From Plectrocnemia conspersa (lineage: Eukaryota > Arthropoda > Insecta > Trichoptera > Polycentropodidae), in the NCBI GenBank assembly GCA_009617715.1, contig VTFK01000306.1, positions 310,001 through 374,000 of the forward strand: a DNA stretch of 64,000 nt. Reading direction: 5' to 3'. The notes beneath the pieces were generated by a model that did no database searches, was not told where the DNA came from, and was given only the letters and a program-made list of their open reading frames with translations. Shown here piece after piece: positions 33,586 through 47,029 of this stretch (the stretch's first letter is position 1; every line of letters starts with the position of its first letter). Position numbers and translations under genes: made by a program.

Positions 33586-35192
33586 TTCTAATAAGTGTCA
33601 TTATTTTTCATCATGCCTTTTATGTTAGATTATCCTAATCATTCACAATTTTATTTGCGAGGATACAACATATCTGCAAATAAATACAAAACATAAAATA
33701 ATTGTATTATATTTGTGTACAAAGTATATTTTAGATAATAAGATATGGCCAAAATATTTTAGAATGCTATTTAATGATATTAATACGAAACACTCAAGAA
33801 AGAGTATGCTTTCTATTTTGATTATTTACGCTAAATATGTTCCTTCGAGAGCGGTAATTAAAATCATATATGTTTTACTTGAGATTGGTTTTAAAATTTC
33901 TTCTTACGTTGTGGACCAAATTTTATTCTATGCTGTGGACCTTTTAGTCAAAGTTTTAGTTTATATGGTATCGATACATATAAAAGAAGTTTTACTATAA
34001 AAATAGGGAAAGTTTATTGTATTAAAAATATATTTTGGCAATTTTATATGAAAACTTTTCTAATAAAATTCGCAGCATCCCATCGATATTGGAACAATTT
34101 CAGTGATAATAAATGCAAAACATCGCAGGGAAAGAGTGCACTGTACACTGCCAATGGCGCACCACCATTTCCCCCTTGCGCTTTTACTTTAGCACCGGTT
34201 GTCAAACTGTAGAATGATATTGCAATTATTAATACGTTACGTTTCATATATGAATAAAATTGAAATAAATATTTATGACCAAATATGTTTATCCAAAGCA
34301 ATACATTTTAATTTTGCTCTTATTTAAACGACCTTGATATAAGAAATGTCGAAATTGGATCAGGTTAATAGTGCTTCTTTTAATTAAACGCGTCTATATT
34401 CCATTCTCGTCGAGCAACAACTAGTTTTTTTAAGTAAACGCTTGTAGGTATAACATATTATTTAACATAAAGAATTTTAATATAAATATCACAGACACAT
34501 ACATATTTTAAAATCATTTATTATCTCAAGTGAATAAATTTATGAAAAGTATATGTAGAACACTTTCTTTACTGTTATAAAATAAAATAGCACGCATTGA
34601 GCCGCGCAACGAGAAATTAAAAATTTACTTTTTTAAAAAAATTTTTAGGCCAAGACTAGTTTTTTTTTTAATTTTATAAGCAGCTAGAACATTTATATAA
34701 TGCTTCTTAATTCATTTGTGAAGCAAAAAACTAACTTCAAAATATGTCATAGGGACTGTTCTTGTTCCCCCAATTTGGGGCCCTGTTCTTATTTAACTGT
34801 TACACCTGCTGAATTATAATTATATATAAATATCTATGCCACCCAGCTTCATCCGGGGGCAACTTAATACGCCCAACATTATTAAAATAAATTAGTAAAG
34901 TATAACAAAAAGCCAATTTTGTATGATTAATTGTTTGTATTTAAAATAAAATAATGTATTATATTGATTTTTTTAGTGTGTAATAAAATGCTTAACTCAG
35001 TAGTTTATGCATTTTATTACACACTTCTAAAACATTTTACTTAAAAGACTGCTTTACATAAATAATGATTTTTATGAAACACTATTTTTAGGCATAGTAA
35101 TATAGGAGAAAGTTGACTTTTTTTTAGAATAAAAAGCAGTACATCTGCATTACTAGATTTCACTTAAAATTTGTGTTGATTATTAGCTTAGT

Positions 35193-35825
35193 TTTGTAAG
35201 GACCACACAGGCTCTCGTTTGTAGGGGACCTAATCACTGTGACCAAAAATAAGGATAAACTAGATAACAGCGCGATCAAACAAAGGCTCTTGTTACGACC
35301 CCATAAATAACATGCAAGGATTCTCCGGTGCATTGAATGAATATTTCTTTGTTCCGAAACGTTCACGAGTAACAATATATCACGGGAAGACAAATAGCAC
35401 CGTAAGGCCACAATATTCCCGTTACACATACACAAATTAACATCGGAGATATTCATCAAGCAAATGTCACTTTCTAAATGCGTATACTTATTTCGTAGGA
35501 GAGGGCAGTCAAAAGCAGTCATCTGACAGACTGGCAGACACTCGAAGAGACTAGCAGACGCTCGCCCGCTCGCTCACATCCTAAGAGAGACTCCACCATA
35601 CAAGCACCGTAGGAAAGAGGATCAACCTTCGCTTTACTGTCGCTGTCACGCTACCTACAATACCTTTAATCATCTTCCATCGACAACATCCCTGCGCCAG
35701 CTTCTCCACCACTGTTCGTAGTAAACATCTCGTCCATCATAGTCTGTCGTAATATGTAATATAATCTAATAAAATTCACACTAATTTCCAGATGCGTCTT
35801 ACTAGCTGAAAAGTCACACACCCCC
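35193..35825 (+). repeat. Probable solo LTR or LTR fragment, copy 1
   Basis: The right part (35640-35825) matches 55440-55605 in the same orientation, sharing CATCCCT-CGCCAGCTTCTCCACCAC, GTCGCAATATGTAAT-like and CCA...GCGTCTT...CTGAAAAGTCACAC-like blocks. The last block also resembles 46345-46395. A shared 3' end with variable 5' parts is how LTRs of related retroelements look. The left border (TGTAAGGACC) is a guess. Confidence 0.5.
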
Positions 35826-36289
35826 AAAGGATAAAAAGCTTAAAGTTTGTATTATAAGAGAAACTCAAAGGAAGAAAATCTCAAGAAAAGACAACTACCA
35901 TAAATTTTAAGTCAAGTGAGGCTTTGTTTTATAAAAATATTTTTATTCAGTTTCTACGCAGTGCTACGTATTACTTCTACAATGACATTTACGTATAATC
36001 TAATCCAGTATTGCGCAAACTATTTATGGGTAGACATCTTTATAAACATAAACGTAGTTGAAATAAAATTCTTTGTGGGACTTGCGCTTATGCTTCTGAC
36101 TCGTAATATGTCTGAATAAAACGCACGTGATTTTTGTATGTTTTAGTTTACTTTTGAAACTGCAGATGCTTAGTAAAAAATATTTCCTTCAGAGCTCTTA
36201 TACATTAGTTATACATATAGCAATCAGCAATAAATTATATTATGAAAGTATTTGTTTCGGTTGTCTACTAGACAAGTTTAACCGCGCGC

Positions 36290-36591
36290 CACAGTTTGAA
36301 CACTCGCGTTACTGCGTCTGGTATGGTACTAGCGATTCGATTTCGTGGTGCGTTACCATTTGATAATGTCGTCTTGCGGCGGCACGACGCCCGTACTGAG
36401 TGTTTCTCTCCTAGTGCTACGAATCGCAACAATAACAAACGACTGTCACTTAAAACACGTGACGAATCGCGTCGAACATTTTTCAAACTAAACTCTAAAT
36501 CAATAGTCAAAGTGTCGTGTCTGAAAAACGTGAAAAAACATTGTTTTGCACCTGTGAAACAGTGCTGAAAATTTTGGATTTGCAACGCGAG
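36290..36591 (+). promoter_or_regulatory. Candidate promoter and 5'-UTR exon
   Basis: A 300-bp island with CpG dinucleotides and a balanced base composition in AT-rich surroundings, ending GCGAG followed by a strong donor (GTGAGTGAT at 36592). It has no convincing coding frame. This is the look of a non-coding first exon; the gene would continue to the right through a long intron. No downstream exon was found in the window, so the gene is unknown. Confidence 0.4.
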
Positions 36592-37184
36592 GTGAGTGAT
36601 AATTTCTTTGCTAATTTATTGTGTATACGTATATTTATAAATACTAGTTAAAATATACGTAAATAGTAATTCTCTGCATTTTTATGTTGAGAAACTTCAG
36701 GTGTATGAAGTAAAGCAGAAGAATTAAATATAATATATAATTCAGTTTAGATGGAGGGATGATAGTTTATACTATTTTACCAAAATATTTTTTTTGTAAT
36801 CTATTTAATAATGTATCGATAGTCACATAATATATATACTTTTATTGGATTATATTTTTTTAATCTGAGTAACACAGATTAATTTAAGAAATGTACCAAT
36901 AATAAATATCTAGCATTGATATCGAAACTATAATCAAACTTTCTCATACTATATATTATAGATTAAGCATAAAAAATAGTATTGAAAATCAAAAATAATT
37001 ATAAATTCAGAAGATTGCATTGTTTGTGTTTTATACTATATTTAGAAAAATATAAGTTAAAAAATACAATTATCAATTATTATTTTGTTAACTAATGACA
37101 CAATTGTGTTAATTGCGCGTAATCTATAAATAATATTTTATCATATATTCACATTAATATTTATTAACACATTTTTATCTGGGA

Positions 37185-38285
37185 TTTTAATAATACCGGT
37201 ATTACCGAGAGAAAAACATTCAATACCGGTATTACCGATATTAACATTATTTTATTATTATTAATAATTAGTAACAAAAAAGATCGAACATATTTTTTTT
37301 TGAAATTCAATAAAGAGCATGTCAGATTTCGACTTAAGTTGTCGACATTTATGACCAATTATGATTTTCTATGTTTATGCATATTTCGTGTTTCAAACAA
37401 CAAGAAGCTTTTAAACAATCTTCCTTACATACAGGTACTTCTGAAAATACTTTAAACGCTGATCCTTTATTGTGTTATACAAAGTCAAACTATGCTTTAT
37501 TGCTGAGTTTATGCTGTTAAATATTGTTGATGTTAATACATGCTTGCGAATTTTGAGAAAAATCGAAGGATTTAAGAGTCAGAACATTTTAAGATGTAGT
37601 AAATATTGTTGTCTTCGTGGTTTTTTTTTGGAAATAATATATTAAACAAGCATGTAAAATTTCGACTTAAGTTGCAAACATTTGTGAATAATTATCCGGC
37701 TGACTAATTATGAATATATCGTGTTTCAAACAATAAGAACCATTTAAACAATATTCCTTACATTCAGGTACTTCTAAAAATATTTTATATGCTGATTCTT
37801 TGTTGTGTTATCTACGAGTACTAATAAAAATGAATAAGATGACTGTGTACAATTTTTTTTTAAAAACAATTGTAATTTTTTATATTTTTTCTAAAAGCAT
37901 TTGCGCGGTTGAGATTTGATTTATTTATATTATTGCATATTTAATATTTATTTTAAAATATCTCAAAAATATTTATTTTTGAAAGATATCTCTTTATGAT
38001 ATAACCTAGAACTGGTTATGTAAATATTATAATTACGTAAATACCGATAACACTACTTAGATTATTTTAGTCTCGGTTTCTGCTTTTAAGTAATTTGGGA
38101 ATCGTCGTTTTTATATTTCTAAGTCATGAAAATACCGTTATCAGCAAATCAAATGTATGGATTTGAGAAAAAAAATATATTTTTTTGGTACTACCGGTAA
38201 TTAATTTTGTAATACCGGTATTACCGAAGGTCGATTTTTGCCCTAATACCGGTATTACGGTATTAGTACTTCCGTCTCTAGTTTA
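37185..38285. mobile_element. Element rich in ATACCGGTAT, with internal duplication
   Basis: Both ends carry clusters of AATACCGGTATTACCG (37193-37245 and 38195-38270). Inside, a block of about 170 bases (37315-37490, with GATTTCGACTTAAGTTG and CAGGTACTTCT) recurs at 37645-37815. The right border reads ACTTCCGTCTCTAG. No coding capacity. Terminal clusters of CCGG palindromes recall the CCCGGG clusters of the hAT element at 63 kb, so a non-autonomous hAT relative is possible. Confidence 0.5.
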
Positions 38286-38331
38286 TTCTAAAGAATATAT
38301 AACATATATAATATAATAGAACTATGTTATA

Positions 38332-38355
38332 AATATATATATATATATATATATA
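38332..38355. repeat. (AT)n microsatellite
   Basis: About twelve uninterrupted AT dinucleotides. Confidence 0.95.
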
Positions 38356-38359
38356 CATA

Positions 38360-40180
38360 TATAATATGAAATTATAAACAATTAACAATAATTATGATGC
38401 CATATAATCATACAATTGATATCGCTCCTTTTAAAGATGATTTATATGCTATGTATATGCATTATTGATTTAATAATTGTAATTAAAATTGTTTCATAGC
38501 AATAAAGCATAACTCATTTTAATATATTATATATTATTTTATGTATTTATATAATATATGTCAAGAATTTTCATTTTAACGCTCACTAAAGCTGTGTTTG
38601 AACAAATCTTTTCAACCCTTGAATACCTCAATGGTTTTCTCTCAAACTCTTTTGAAAGCTTTTCGTTCAAAGCTCAACGTAAACATATTTTGACAAAGAG
38701 CGATATTTATTTTCTAAGATGAGTTTCATATATTTTTAATATAATTCTTCTTAAAAATAAATAAATTTATATCGTTGAACTCTGAATTGACCTCATTGAA
38801 TCTTGCCATGCGTCATATAGCAGTGACAATTGTCGTAAAACAAAATGTGGGTGTAAGTATTGAGGATACTCATAATTATTGCTGCATTCGTTGTTTTGTA
38901 TTATTGCCTTCTGAATTAATATACTCATAGTATAACTCGATATTCGATAGGGGATGATCTATAATGTTATATGAAACCAATACTAACGTTTTGATAAGCT
39001 GTTTTTTAAGTATTGTTTTTTATGTAATAAGTGATAATATTATACATATTATGTATACGAGTAGATTAAGCATTACTTTTAAACTATGATCAAACACGCG
39101 ATAAGAGTATTTTTTAGACCTAATTGAAATAAACGGTCTTGGAAACTTAACGTTAAGCTTATTATACTATAATTAGTACAATCTAATCTATTATTTATAA
39201 TTAATGAGATAATTCAAAGCAGCGTTCTATATACATTTTTTTTAATAGTTGTAATGATATTTGATTAAGTGTGACTTGTATCGATAATCTGAAATTCGAT
39301 TACATTGGTTTGGTATAAAGAAATGAGTTAATCCATGATTTTTACTTATCCTTGTGTCTGAATTGAATTACACATTAAATTGTTATATATGTATATTATT
39401 GGCTAAAATTGTATCCGTTGCAAAATTAACGGATATTGTTAAACATCAATATAAAATTACAGTTAGTTTTTTACTATTTAATATTTGAGTTTATTCATTA
39501 AATAATTCTGCATCAGATCGAATTTTTACAATACTGATTCTAATCACCAATACATTGATCGTAAATAATATTGTTATTTTTTTAAAGACAACGTAAACCA
39601 GATTATGAAATGTTGAATATAAAACGAATGAGCTTGAGTTATTATTTATTATGGGTTAACAAAGATATTTTTTATATCATATTATGTAATACCAAAATCA
39701 ATATCGTTTTTTTTTATTTTAAATCTTAAGGACCAGTCTTGCTTTGGAAACACTCCACATATTAAAATAATTGGGCCCTGTAATTTATGATGGCTGAATT
39801 TTTACTAAGTTTTGTCGACGGGTGGCAATTAGACACAGATTGCGCCACTGCAGTAGTATTTATTGAAAAGTATTACAGTTACATGTTATTTATATATTGA
39901 ATGAACGGGGCGCAGGGCCCGCACCGGCTTGCGAGCCCGCCAGTCGCTTAGAAAAAAATGTGTCCATTACGCCAGTGTTTTGGCTATAATAAAATTTAAA
40001 TGATAAATTTTATAAATAGATACAAGATAAAAAATTATACAAAATTGCATTTTATTGAAAAATAAATTGTCAACTACGGCCATTAAAAATATTTGTGAAG
40101 TGGTAGATGATTCATAATGTATTAAAACATAATTAAGAATAGTCCTGGATGTGGGAGATCAGTAAAGATAGATGATGAAG
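38360..40180. other. Non-coding, nothing identified
   Basis: AT-rich. A short GC-rich patch at 39900-39960 (GGGGCGCAGGGCCCGC) may be a transposon end; no partner was found. Confidence 0.45.
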
Positions 40181-40189
40181 TCCTGGCTG

Positions 40190-40285
40190 CATTCAGCTGG
40201 CCGAAAAACTAAATCAGTCCGATCAATAAATGCAGGGAACCAAATTGGATCCTTGCAGTACTCCAGTAGAGGTATTGTATCGTAC
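40190..40285 (-). pseudogene. Reverse transcriptase fragment
   Basis: The minus strand reads TGVLQGSNLVP, a degenerate form of the GVPQGSNLGPLLF block of jockey-like LINEs, then stops. About 15 residues only. Confidence 0.5.
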
Positions 40286-41468
40286 TGAAAATGAGTTTTT
40301 ATACTTGAGGAACTAATATATATATGTATATATATTTATATATAGCTTCTAGATATCTTCAAAAAAGTCGAAATTAAATATTTTTTTCACTAGTAAATCG
40401 TGTTTGATTTTATAAATTCGGGTTTATCTCTTTGTATACTACATATATAAAATGGATATATTTTATATCAACTCTATACATCACATGTGTGGATATTTTT
40501 GAATTAGATCTAGGTCCTAGATGTAAATAATTGGTATATTGTGACTTTTTTCCAACGTCTTCAACTACTAACTCATCCCGTTATTGTAACCTGATTCTCG
40601 ATCCAAATTTTTAGCATTGAGCAATCGCTCTATAGTAATAATAACAACGTAAACTTAAATTCGGTAGCATTACAGATTCCACGCTCAGATTTACAAGAAA
40701 ACACGGTTTAAAATTTCTTCCACCATAAACACAGGTTATCGCACATAGTTTTAAGACCAAAAATTCCAATAATGATCGCAGAATCGTTAATCGATTTGCG
40801 AATCGATACTTAAATAACAGATCGGACAATGATTTCGATACAATAATAGTAATCATGAAGTATGAAATAATTGCAAATTAGTCTTATAATAATACGCGTC
40901 GTTATATACTTTCTAAAGTTACGCTAATATTATAATCTAATCGAATGTTTATGTATTTGTTTAGATATATATATTTGTAATTGAACCGTGGATTAGAGAT
41001 AATGTGTTTATTCATTGTAATTTATTAACGAATGTAAGATTAATTCAATATGAAGACATTCAACTTTGCGGTCGGTAGTGGTTAAGCGATTAATGATATG
41101 GTTTTCATAATCGAAAAGTTTATTCTTGAGCATTTAAACTAATATAAAATTAACAATAATATTTTGATTTTTTTTTTCCGCAAAGGTGAAATAACCCAAT
41201 TTATTTAATCAATTATTAGTCTTTCTCTAAACGATCTCGTTTTATGATATCTAAGTTTAATGCGCAATGGCTAAGTATTAATAAATAAATTTTAATTTCA
41301 TTTATATAATTGATTACGATAAACTATGATGCATAATATGTTCTAAATCAAATTATAGCTGAGTTTTATAATCATGTATTTTTAATCTTTACCGGATAAA
41401 AATATTTTTCTTATTGAACCACAGCGGTCCAATTTATTTAATCATTAGGCATCTTACCTATTATTTAT

Positions 41469-41504
41469 CATTGCATATGCACATTGCATATGGCATTGCA
41501 TATG
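41469..41504. repeat. Three tandem CATTGCATATG units
   Basis: CATTGCATATG occurs three times in 36 bases (spacers CA and G). Each unit contains a CATATG E-box-type palindrome overlapping a TGCAT core. It could be a short array or a cluster of binding sites. Confidence 0.6.
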
Positions 41505-42004
41505 AACTATCATTGAAAATGTGAAGAAGATATCTTTTTGTGATTAGTAATCGCCAAATCACTAACAAGGATTTATGGTTGGTATTTTGTATCGTTTGAG
41601 AAAAGCAAATTTGACTGACATTTTCGCAGCATCTTAAAAAAATATAATTACTGAAACACGTCATAACAAGTGTATGGAAATGATTAAAAAAAGAGATCGG
41701 TTTAATCGAACGAATAAAGTGCTACATTAAAAAAGTACGTCAAGTTTGACTGAATGTCAATGTTTTCCGTATTGTTTACTTTTATTGTACTATATTTTTT
41801 ATCGGTATATTCTATTATGAATTCATTTATGGCGTTTTTGTGAGGCGATATAACGAAAATAACCAGAATTTTGGAAAAACAATTTTTGGGTTTTTCACTA
41901 CAATAACGTACTGACTTTTTTGCCTAAAAAAACATATTTTTTTCTGTTTCTGTATATTAAAAAGATAATAAAATAACAACTATTATTAAATTCTATTATT
42001 AAAT

Positions 42005-42760
42005 TTCTTATATATTATTTTTTTAGGTGTTGTGGATTATTGTATATAATTTTTATAAAAAGTTGAATTATTCCCTTCTCTTTAATTTATTGCTAATATT
42101 TTCTATAGAAATCATTCACAATAAATCAAATTTAAGAAAATATTGTGTAAATATAATCTTTTTTATTTATTATTTCTTCAGCTATATATGTAAATACATC
42201 TAACTGGGTACCTCAAAACAGTCAAAGATCGACCACCGTACATGTACGGCCATACCGCTTAAAGGGCTAGGGTACGGTTTCAACTTGTAGAGGTATCTGA
42301 AATTTTTTAATTTTAATTCTCTTTAATAACAATAAGTACCTAAGTAATATATACATATTATAGGACGTTACGAACTACGGTATCGTACAGAATGCGAATC
42401 GCCAATAAATTGTTAAATAAAAATGGAATATTTTTACTTTCTGGAATATTTTTAATAATTCTTTTTAAATTTTTTTGTATTTTTAAAGGTACTCTACTTT
42501 AATTTATTGTTATTATTTTATATAGAAAGCATTCATATAATATTAAAAAAATATTATATAAATATAATGTTTCTTATTTATTATTTCTGTAGTTATATAT
42601 GTAAATATTTAACTATCTGGGGTACGTCAAAACAGTGAAAGATAGACCATGTACGGCGATACGGCTCAAAGGGTTAGGATACAAGAAGTAATGTATTCAT
42701 ATTCTAAGTTGCTACTAACTAGGGTATCGTACAGAATGCAAATCGTCAATAAATTGTTCG
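42005..42760 (+). repeat. Diverged tandem duplication, about 350-410 bp per unit
   Basis: Unit 1 blocks at 42180-42276 and 42377-42414 recur at 42592-42683 and 42721-42758. Shared features are TATATATGTAAATA, the CAAAACAGT-AAAGAT-GACCA block, GTACGGC-ATAC and GGTATCGTACAGAATGC-AATCG. Direct orientation, a few percent to about 20 percent divergent. The second unit abuts a LINE fragment. Non-coding. Confidence 0.7.
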
Positions 42761-42939
42761 AGCGACAAGCGCTCCGTATAACAAAGCCGAGAATCCTCGA
42801 CGCCTTATGGTAAACTTTGGCAATGTGTACAAAATCTCATTATTCCCAAGACATCCACCAAGTATTTTTTGCTTAAAACACATCTGCCTTAATTGTAAGA
42901 TAATTTTGCTTCTGGAAAATGTGACAACGCGACATTTTC

Positions 42940-43230
42940 AGCTCATCGTCTATGTCTTTTATGAAGAGTAAAAAGAGCAGAGGATCCAGATTAAATCTCT
43001 GTGGTACTCCAAAATAAGTGAAATTCGGAGAAATATCGGAGTGACGATTATGATAGTATAGTAGGTCACATACTGACGGCGGTGACTTAAATAACTCAAA
43101 AAAAAGCTAGCAAAATCGTTCAATAAACCAAAGACGCTTAACTAGCAAAGAAGTAGTTCATGACAAACTTTGTCAAAAGCTTTTTGAAAGTCGGTTTGAA
43201 AGAATGCCTGACATAAGTGAATCGTATCTA
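42940..43230 (-). pseudogene. Broken LINE reverse transcriptase
   Basis: Minus strand pieces in order: FQKAFDKVCHELLL (palm block with the first catalytic Asp, about 43190-43140), then GVPQRFNLDPLLFLLFIKDI (about 43015-42955). Frame changes and a missing middle part separate them. It follows the tandem duplication at 42.0-42.76 kb and probably belongs to the same insertion. Confidence 0.7.
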
Positions 43231-43299
43231 AGAGGAACAACTCTGAAGGGGAAAATATCAATATTGAGTAATGAATGAATACTTCTTGGCGTTAGTATA

Positions 43300-46070
43300 T
43301 TCAGCAATAAATAAATAAAAACATAAGTATTTAATGACCAATTATGTTATGTTTGGTTCTTAAATATACACTGTTATAGTGTCCTATAACAGCATTATAA
43401 AATATCTAATTAACTAAAGCATGAATCGCACGAATTCAGTGACAAATTGTATCATGACTTTATGTCTTCAACAATGAAGCTTTATCTAAAATAAAATATA
43501 CATTACGATACATATAATTAAATATAAATAATACATTTAAAATCCCCACTATCTTTAAACATATTTACAATGGTTGAGTAAGCTTAGGTATGACTTTCTT
43601 TACTCAAACGTCATAGAAGTATCGTGGATGCTTTCTTTTTGGCACCCAATGCGCGCATTAAGTAATAGTTTATAACGCGTGCAGTACATCGCTGTAATCT
43701 GCATTACTATACTACCTAATTTTACCAGAAGCTTTTCCAACACCATGGAGTGTCTTCTGGAATACTTTTTAATTTTTTCGCCAACATCGGGCGTAATTAG
43801 CGAGCGATTATGATTGTTGATTACGAACGGCGTGGGCCAAGTACTATTATTCAAATTATTGTGTGACTCACATCGGCAAGCACGTGCATCACCTTCCCAC
43901 GTGTTATGTAAACTGTTTTTGTTACAAAACATTGCATCAAAGATCACGGATTCGAGACCTTGACATGAGGACGGTGATTAATGGTCGCGATAATTATTGT
44001 GTCTGTAAATCGGCAAGATTCAGATCAGCGATTGAATCTCCTAGACTTGCATATTATGCATGCACATGCACATACGTCTCTTGATGTGTTCCTGAAACTT
44101 GTCAAGGATAGTATGAACTATATACTAGAAGAGAGATTAACGATATTGTTAGATACAATATGCCAAATTAACTTTTGACATATTTTAAAGAGCTTCTGAA
44201 CTTAAAAAAAAAACATGTGAGATAAATATTCAAACCATTAGTAAAAGTTGTCAAATGGACCTACATAACATATGGTGATCTTGACTTTCAGGTGATCTAT
44301 TTCCATATGCTTATTCAACAACATAAGTGGATGTTAGATTTATGCACACTGCTTGTAAATGTCGTTAAATCCACACACCACTTCAAAGCTGAAGTGTAGT
44401 TCTTCAAATCTGTCTACATTGCTATATATATAATGCATTACATTTTTATACTCTCTTTATTGATAATATATATTTTTTAGTAATATAATATATAATATTT
44501 GTGTATAAGTTATTGTACTATCAAACATAATTTCACACCTTAATTAAATTTATTGTTCAAACACAATTAAACAAACATCCCTCGCATTGCACCCTCTCAA
44601 AAACGTGACTTTTCCCGGAACTCTACCCCAACTTAATAATTGAGTGATAAAACTCAGATTAATCTCTAATCTACATTGGTCATTTTATATTTAATCTGAC
44701 CAAGTACTTTAGGCCACTAACGAGAGGACAAACCTATATTAAAATTTGATCAATATTCGATGCAATAATTTCACCAAATACATGAGACTGCAGATTAAAG
44801 ATTATATATGACTTAACCTTAAAACAATAACAACAGATTAAACTACTATATTTGTATGTATTAAAAAAAATTATCATTTTTAATCAAATGTCCAACCCAT
44901 TAATTGTTAAAAAAACTGAATTTAATTTTGTCGTACATAAAAAAAATTAAATTTTCAGAAATATAAAAAAAAAATATTTATAAAAATCATCTATATTTGA
45001 CAAAAAATGCTTGGCATTCTTAGCATACACCGCCTATTTTCATTTGGCACTAAAAGGGTTAAATGAGCATACAACAGAGTATTATATACAGGTATGTTAT
45101 TCTCTATGAACTCTAGATTTTTGATACCTAATATGTAGAATTTTAATTATTAATCACGATATTCATCCGTGAGATTAGGAACATCTAGAAAACCATAATC
45201 AATGATGTTCGATCGAAATTATCTCCTAGTAGCGATATATTGCCAAACTAAAGGATTCACAAAATATTTGCTCCTAAATCTTATAAGTAATAGTTTAAAA
45301 TAAAAATATTGTATTATAATATATTTTTTTAATAGGAAATAAAATGATGTATTTTGTGTATTAAGAAGATTCTCTACTTTATAGCATAATCTATTTTTGG
45401 ACAGGATAAATAGCTTGACTAATACAAAATAGTTCGTGAAACATTAAAAATGTAGAGACCATATATGCTACGCCAAACAGGAACAAAATATTTGAACCCA
45501 GGAAATGCTGCATTGCTTATCTTTCGGCAAATCAATGAAAGTGGTGACAGCTCGACGTGATATCAACACACTAATTATGAAATAAAATTCTACACCAAAA
45601 TGCACGGGTTGAAAAAATATTAGAAGAGCGGTCTAAATTTGTTTTGTTTTTAAAAATCACTGATAGAGGAAAATGCCTTTGACAAATTTTATTATGACGT
45701 ATGGGATTTTTATTCCGTGATATTTCATAAAGTAATATTATCTCAAATATATTGTAGGAGGTTCACTCAGCTGCGCAGTTAACGCTTATGGCATTCAAAT
45801 GACAATTTAAAACGTATGAAAAGGAAGTAACAACGCATTTGACAAAAGGCCTAATTAAAATATGATACACAATTGTGTAACTGAACAAACACCCTATTAT
45901 TAACCGCTCGTAATAATTAGAAGAACTACCATTTTGTGCATAAAAAATGTAATGGACAATGCATTTATCCAGTTAAAACTGCTATTGTAATCTACCCTTT
46001 GCATTAACTACCTTGAAATGTGTTTATATTGCAGTTTTACTAATTTAAGTCGTAAGAAAATTTCGTTAGT
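43300..46070. other. Non-coding, nothing identified
   Basis: AT-rich. The longest ORF (43600-43947, minus) shows no known domain and has ordinary intergenic composition. No RNA gene seen. Confidence 0.45.
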
Positions 46071-46079
46071 CGAATATAC

Positions 46080-46415
46080 AAGCGATGTGATTGGCCAACC
46101 GACATCAGCATATGCTATTTGATAGAGACGTCTTGAATCAAGACTATAAAAGATCTATTAATTTGTCACATCAGCAGACGATCAAGCGATTCGAGACGGT
46201 AGACAACCAGACCGAGACCGAGAACAAACAACAACAACAACAAACACGCAGATAATCCAGATGACAATACGTAAAAAATAAATATTTACTACTCGACACT
46301 ATTTTGATTTAATAAATTGTACAATTTACTAACAATAAACTGTAACCAGATTTTTCCGGTGTTTATTTTAGCTGCAAAGTCACACTCCTTCGGCCTCAAA
46401 ACCCGTTAATATATA
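46080..46415 (+). repeat. Probable LTR fragment, copy 2
   Basis: Has a TATA-like ACTATAAAAG (46140s), a CAACAACAA run, AATAAA-rich DNA and an end block TTTATTTTAGCTGCAAAGTCACACTCC that resembles the ends of the repeats at 35.8 and 55.6 kb. Promoter, poly(A) signal and shared terminus fit an LTR. Exact borders are not established. Confidence 0.45.
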
Positions 46416-46756
46416 CAAATCTTAACCACAATAATTATTGTTTATGATTTGAAAGAAGCTGCGTTTGGTAAACGTTATTTGTTTAGGCTTTTGAACAACT
46501 ATAGCGATTTATATCTTATGTGTTCTAATTTTTCATTTTCTAACGGGAAATTATATAAGATCCTCTACAGTACATTAATACATTAATATTATACATCTCT
46601 CAAAAGCTATATCTAAAGCTATTATATCGTTGAAATATTGATTCAAATATTTTTTTAGCCCTTAAATAAATCAAATAATAATGTTCGTCTACTTTAAATA
46701 CTACAATGTGTTCGTGTGACTCGTAATAATATTTTAAAGAATGACTTACATTAAAT

Positions 46757-46783
46757 ATTTCACTGGCAACTTGCCAGTGAAAT
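46757..46783. repeat. Perfect palindrome 1 (13-bp arms)
   Basis: ATTTCACTGGCAA, one C, then its exact reverse complement. It would form a tight hairpin in RNA or single-stranded DNA. It shares the TTGCCAGTG core with palindrome 2, 28 bases away. Confidence 0.95.
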
Positions 46784-46810
46784 GTTTTTGAATTTATTTT
46801 CAGCATCGAG

Positions 46811-46857
46811 AATTTATTTAATTTGAGTTGCCAGTGGCAACTCAAATTAAATAAATT
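46811..46857. repeat. Perfect palindrome 2 (23-bp arms)
   Basis: A 47-base sequence with two exactly complementary 23-base arms around a single G. The centre reads GAGTTGCCA-G-TGGCAACTC and the outer parts are AT-rich. No mismatch in the arms. Confidence 0.95.
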
Positions 46858-47029
46858 GAATTCATATGATTTTTAAAATATGAAAAAAAAATTTATGATC
46901 GAAGACAAAAATACGATGATTTATTACAGATTCTAACCTTTTTTTATCCGAAATCTGACCAAGCGCTTCAGACGAACCCTTCGCATGACTCAGCCCTCCC
47001 TTCGAGGGCATTCCCTTTGGATCAGGGCC

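Noticed and set aside
35160..35522. 120-codon minus-strand ORF
   Set aside because: Overlaps the probable LTR at 35.2-35.8 kb on the other strand and has no domain; a chance ORF is more likely.
43600..43947. 115-codon minus-strand ORF
   Set aside because: No known motif, ordinary intergenic composition, no splice or promoter context.
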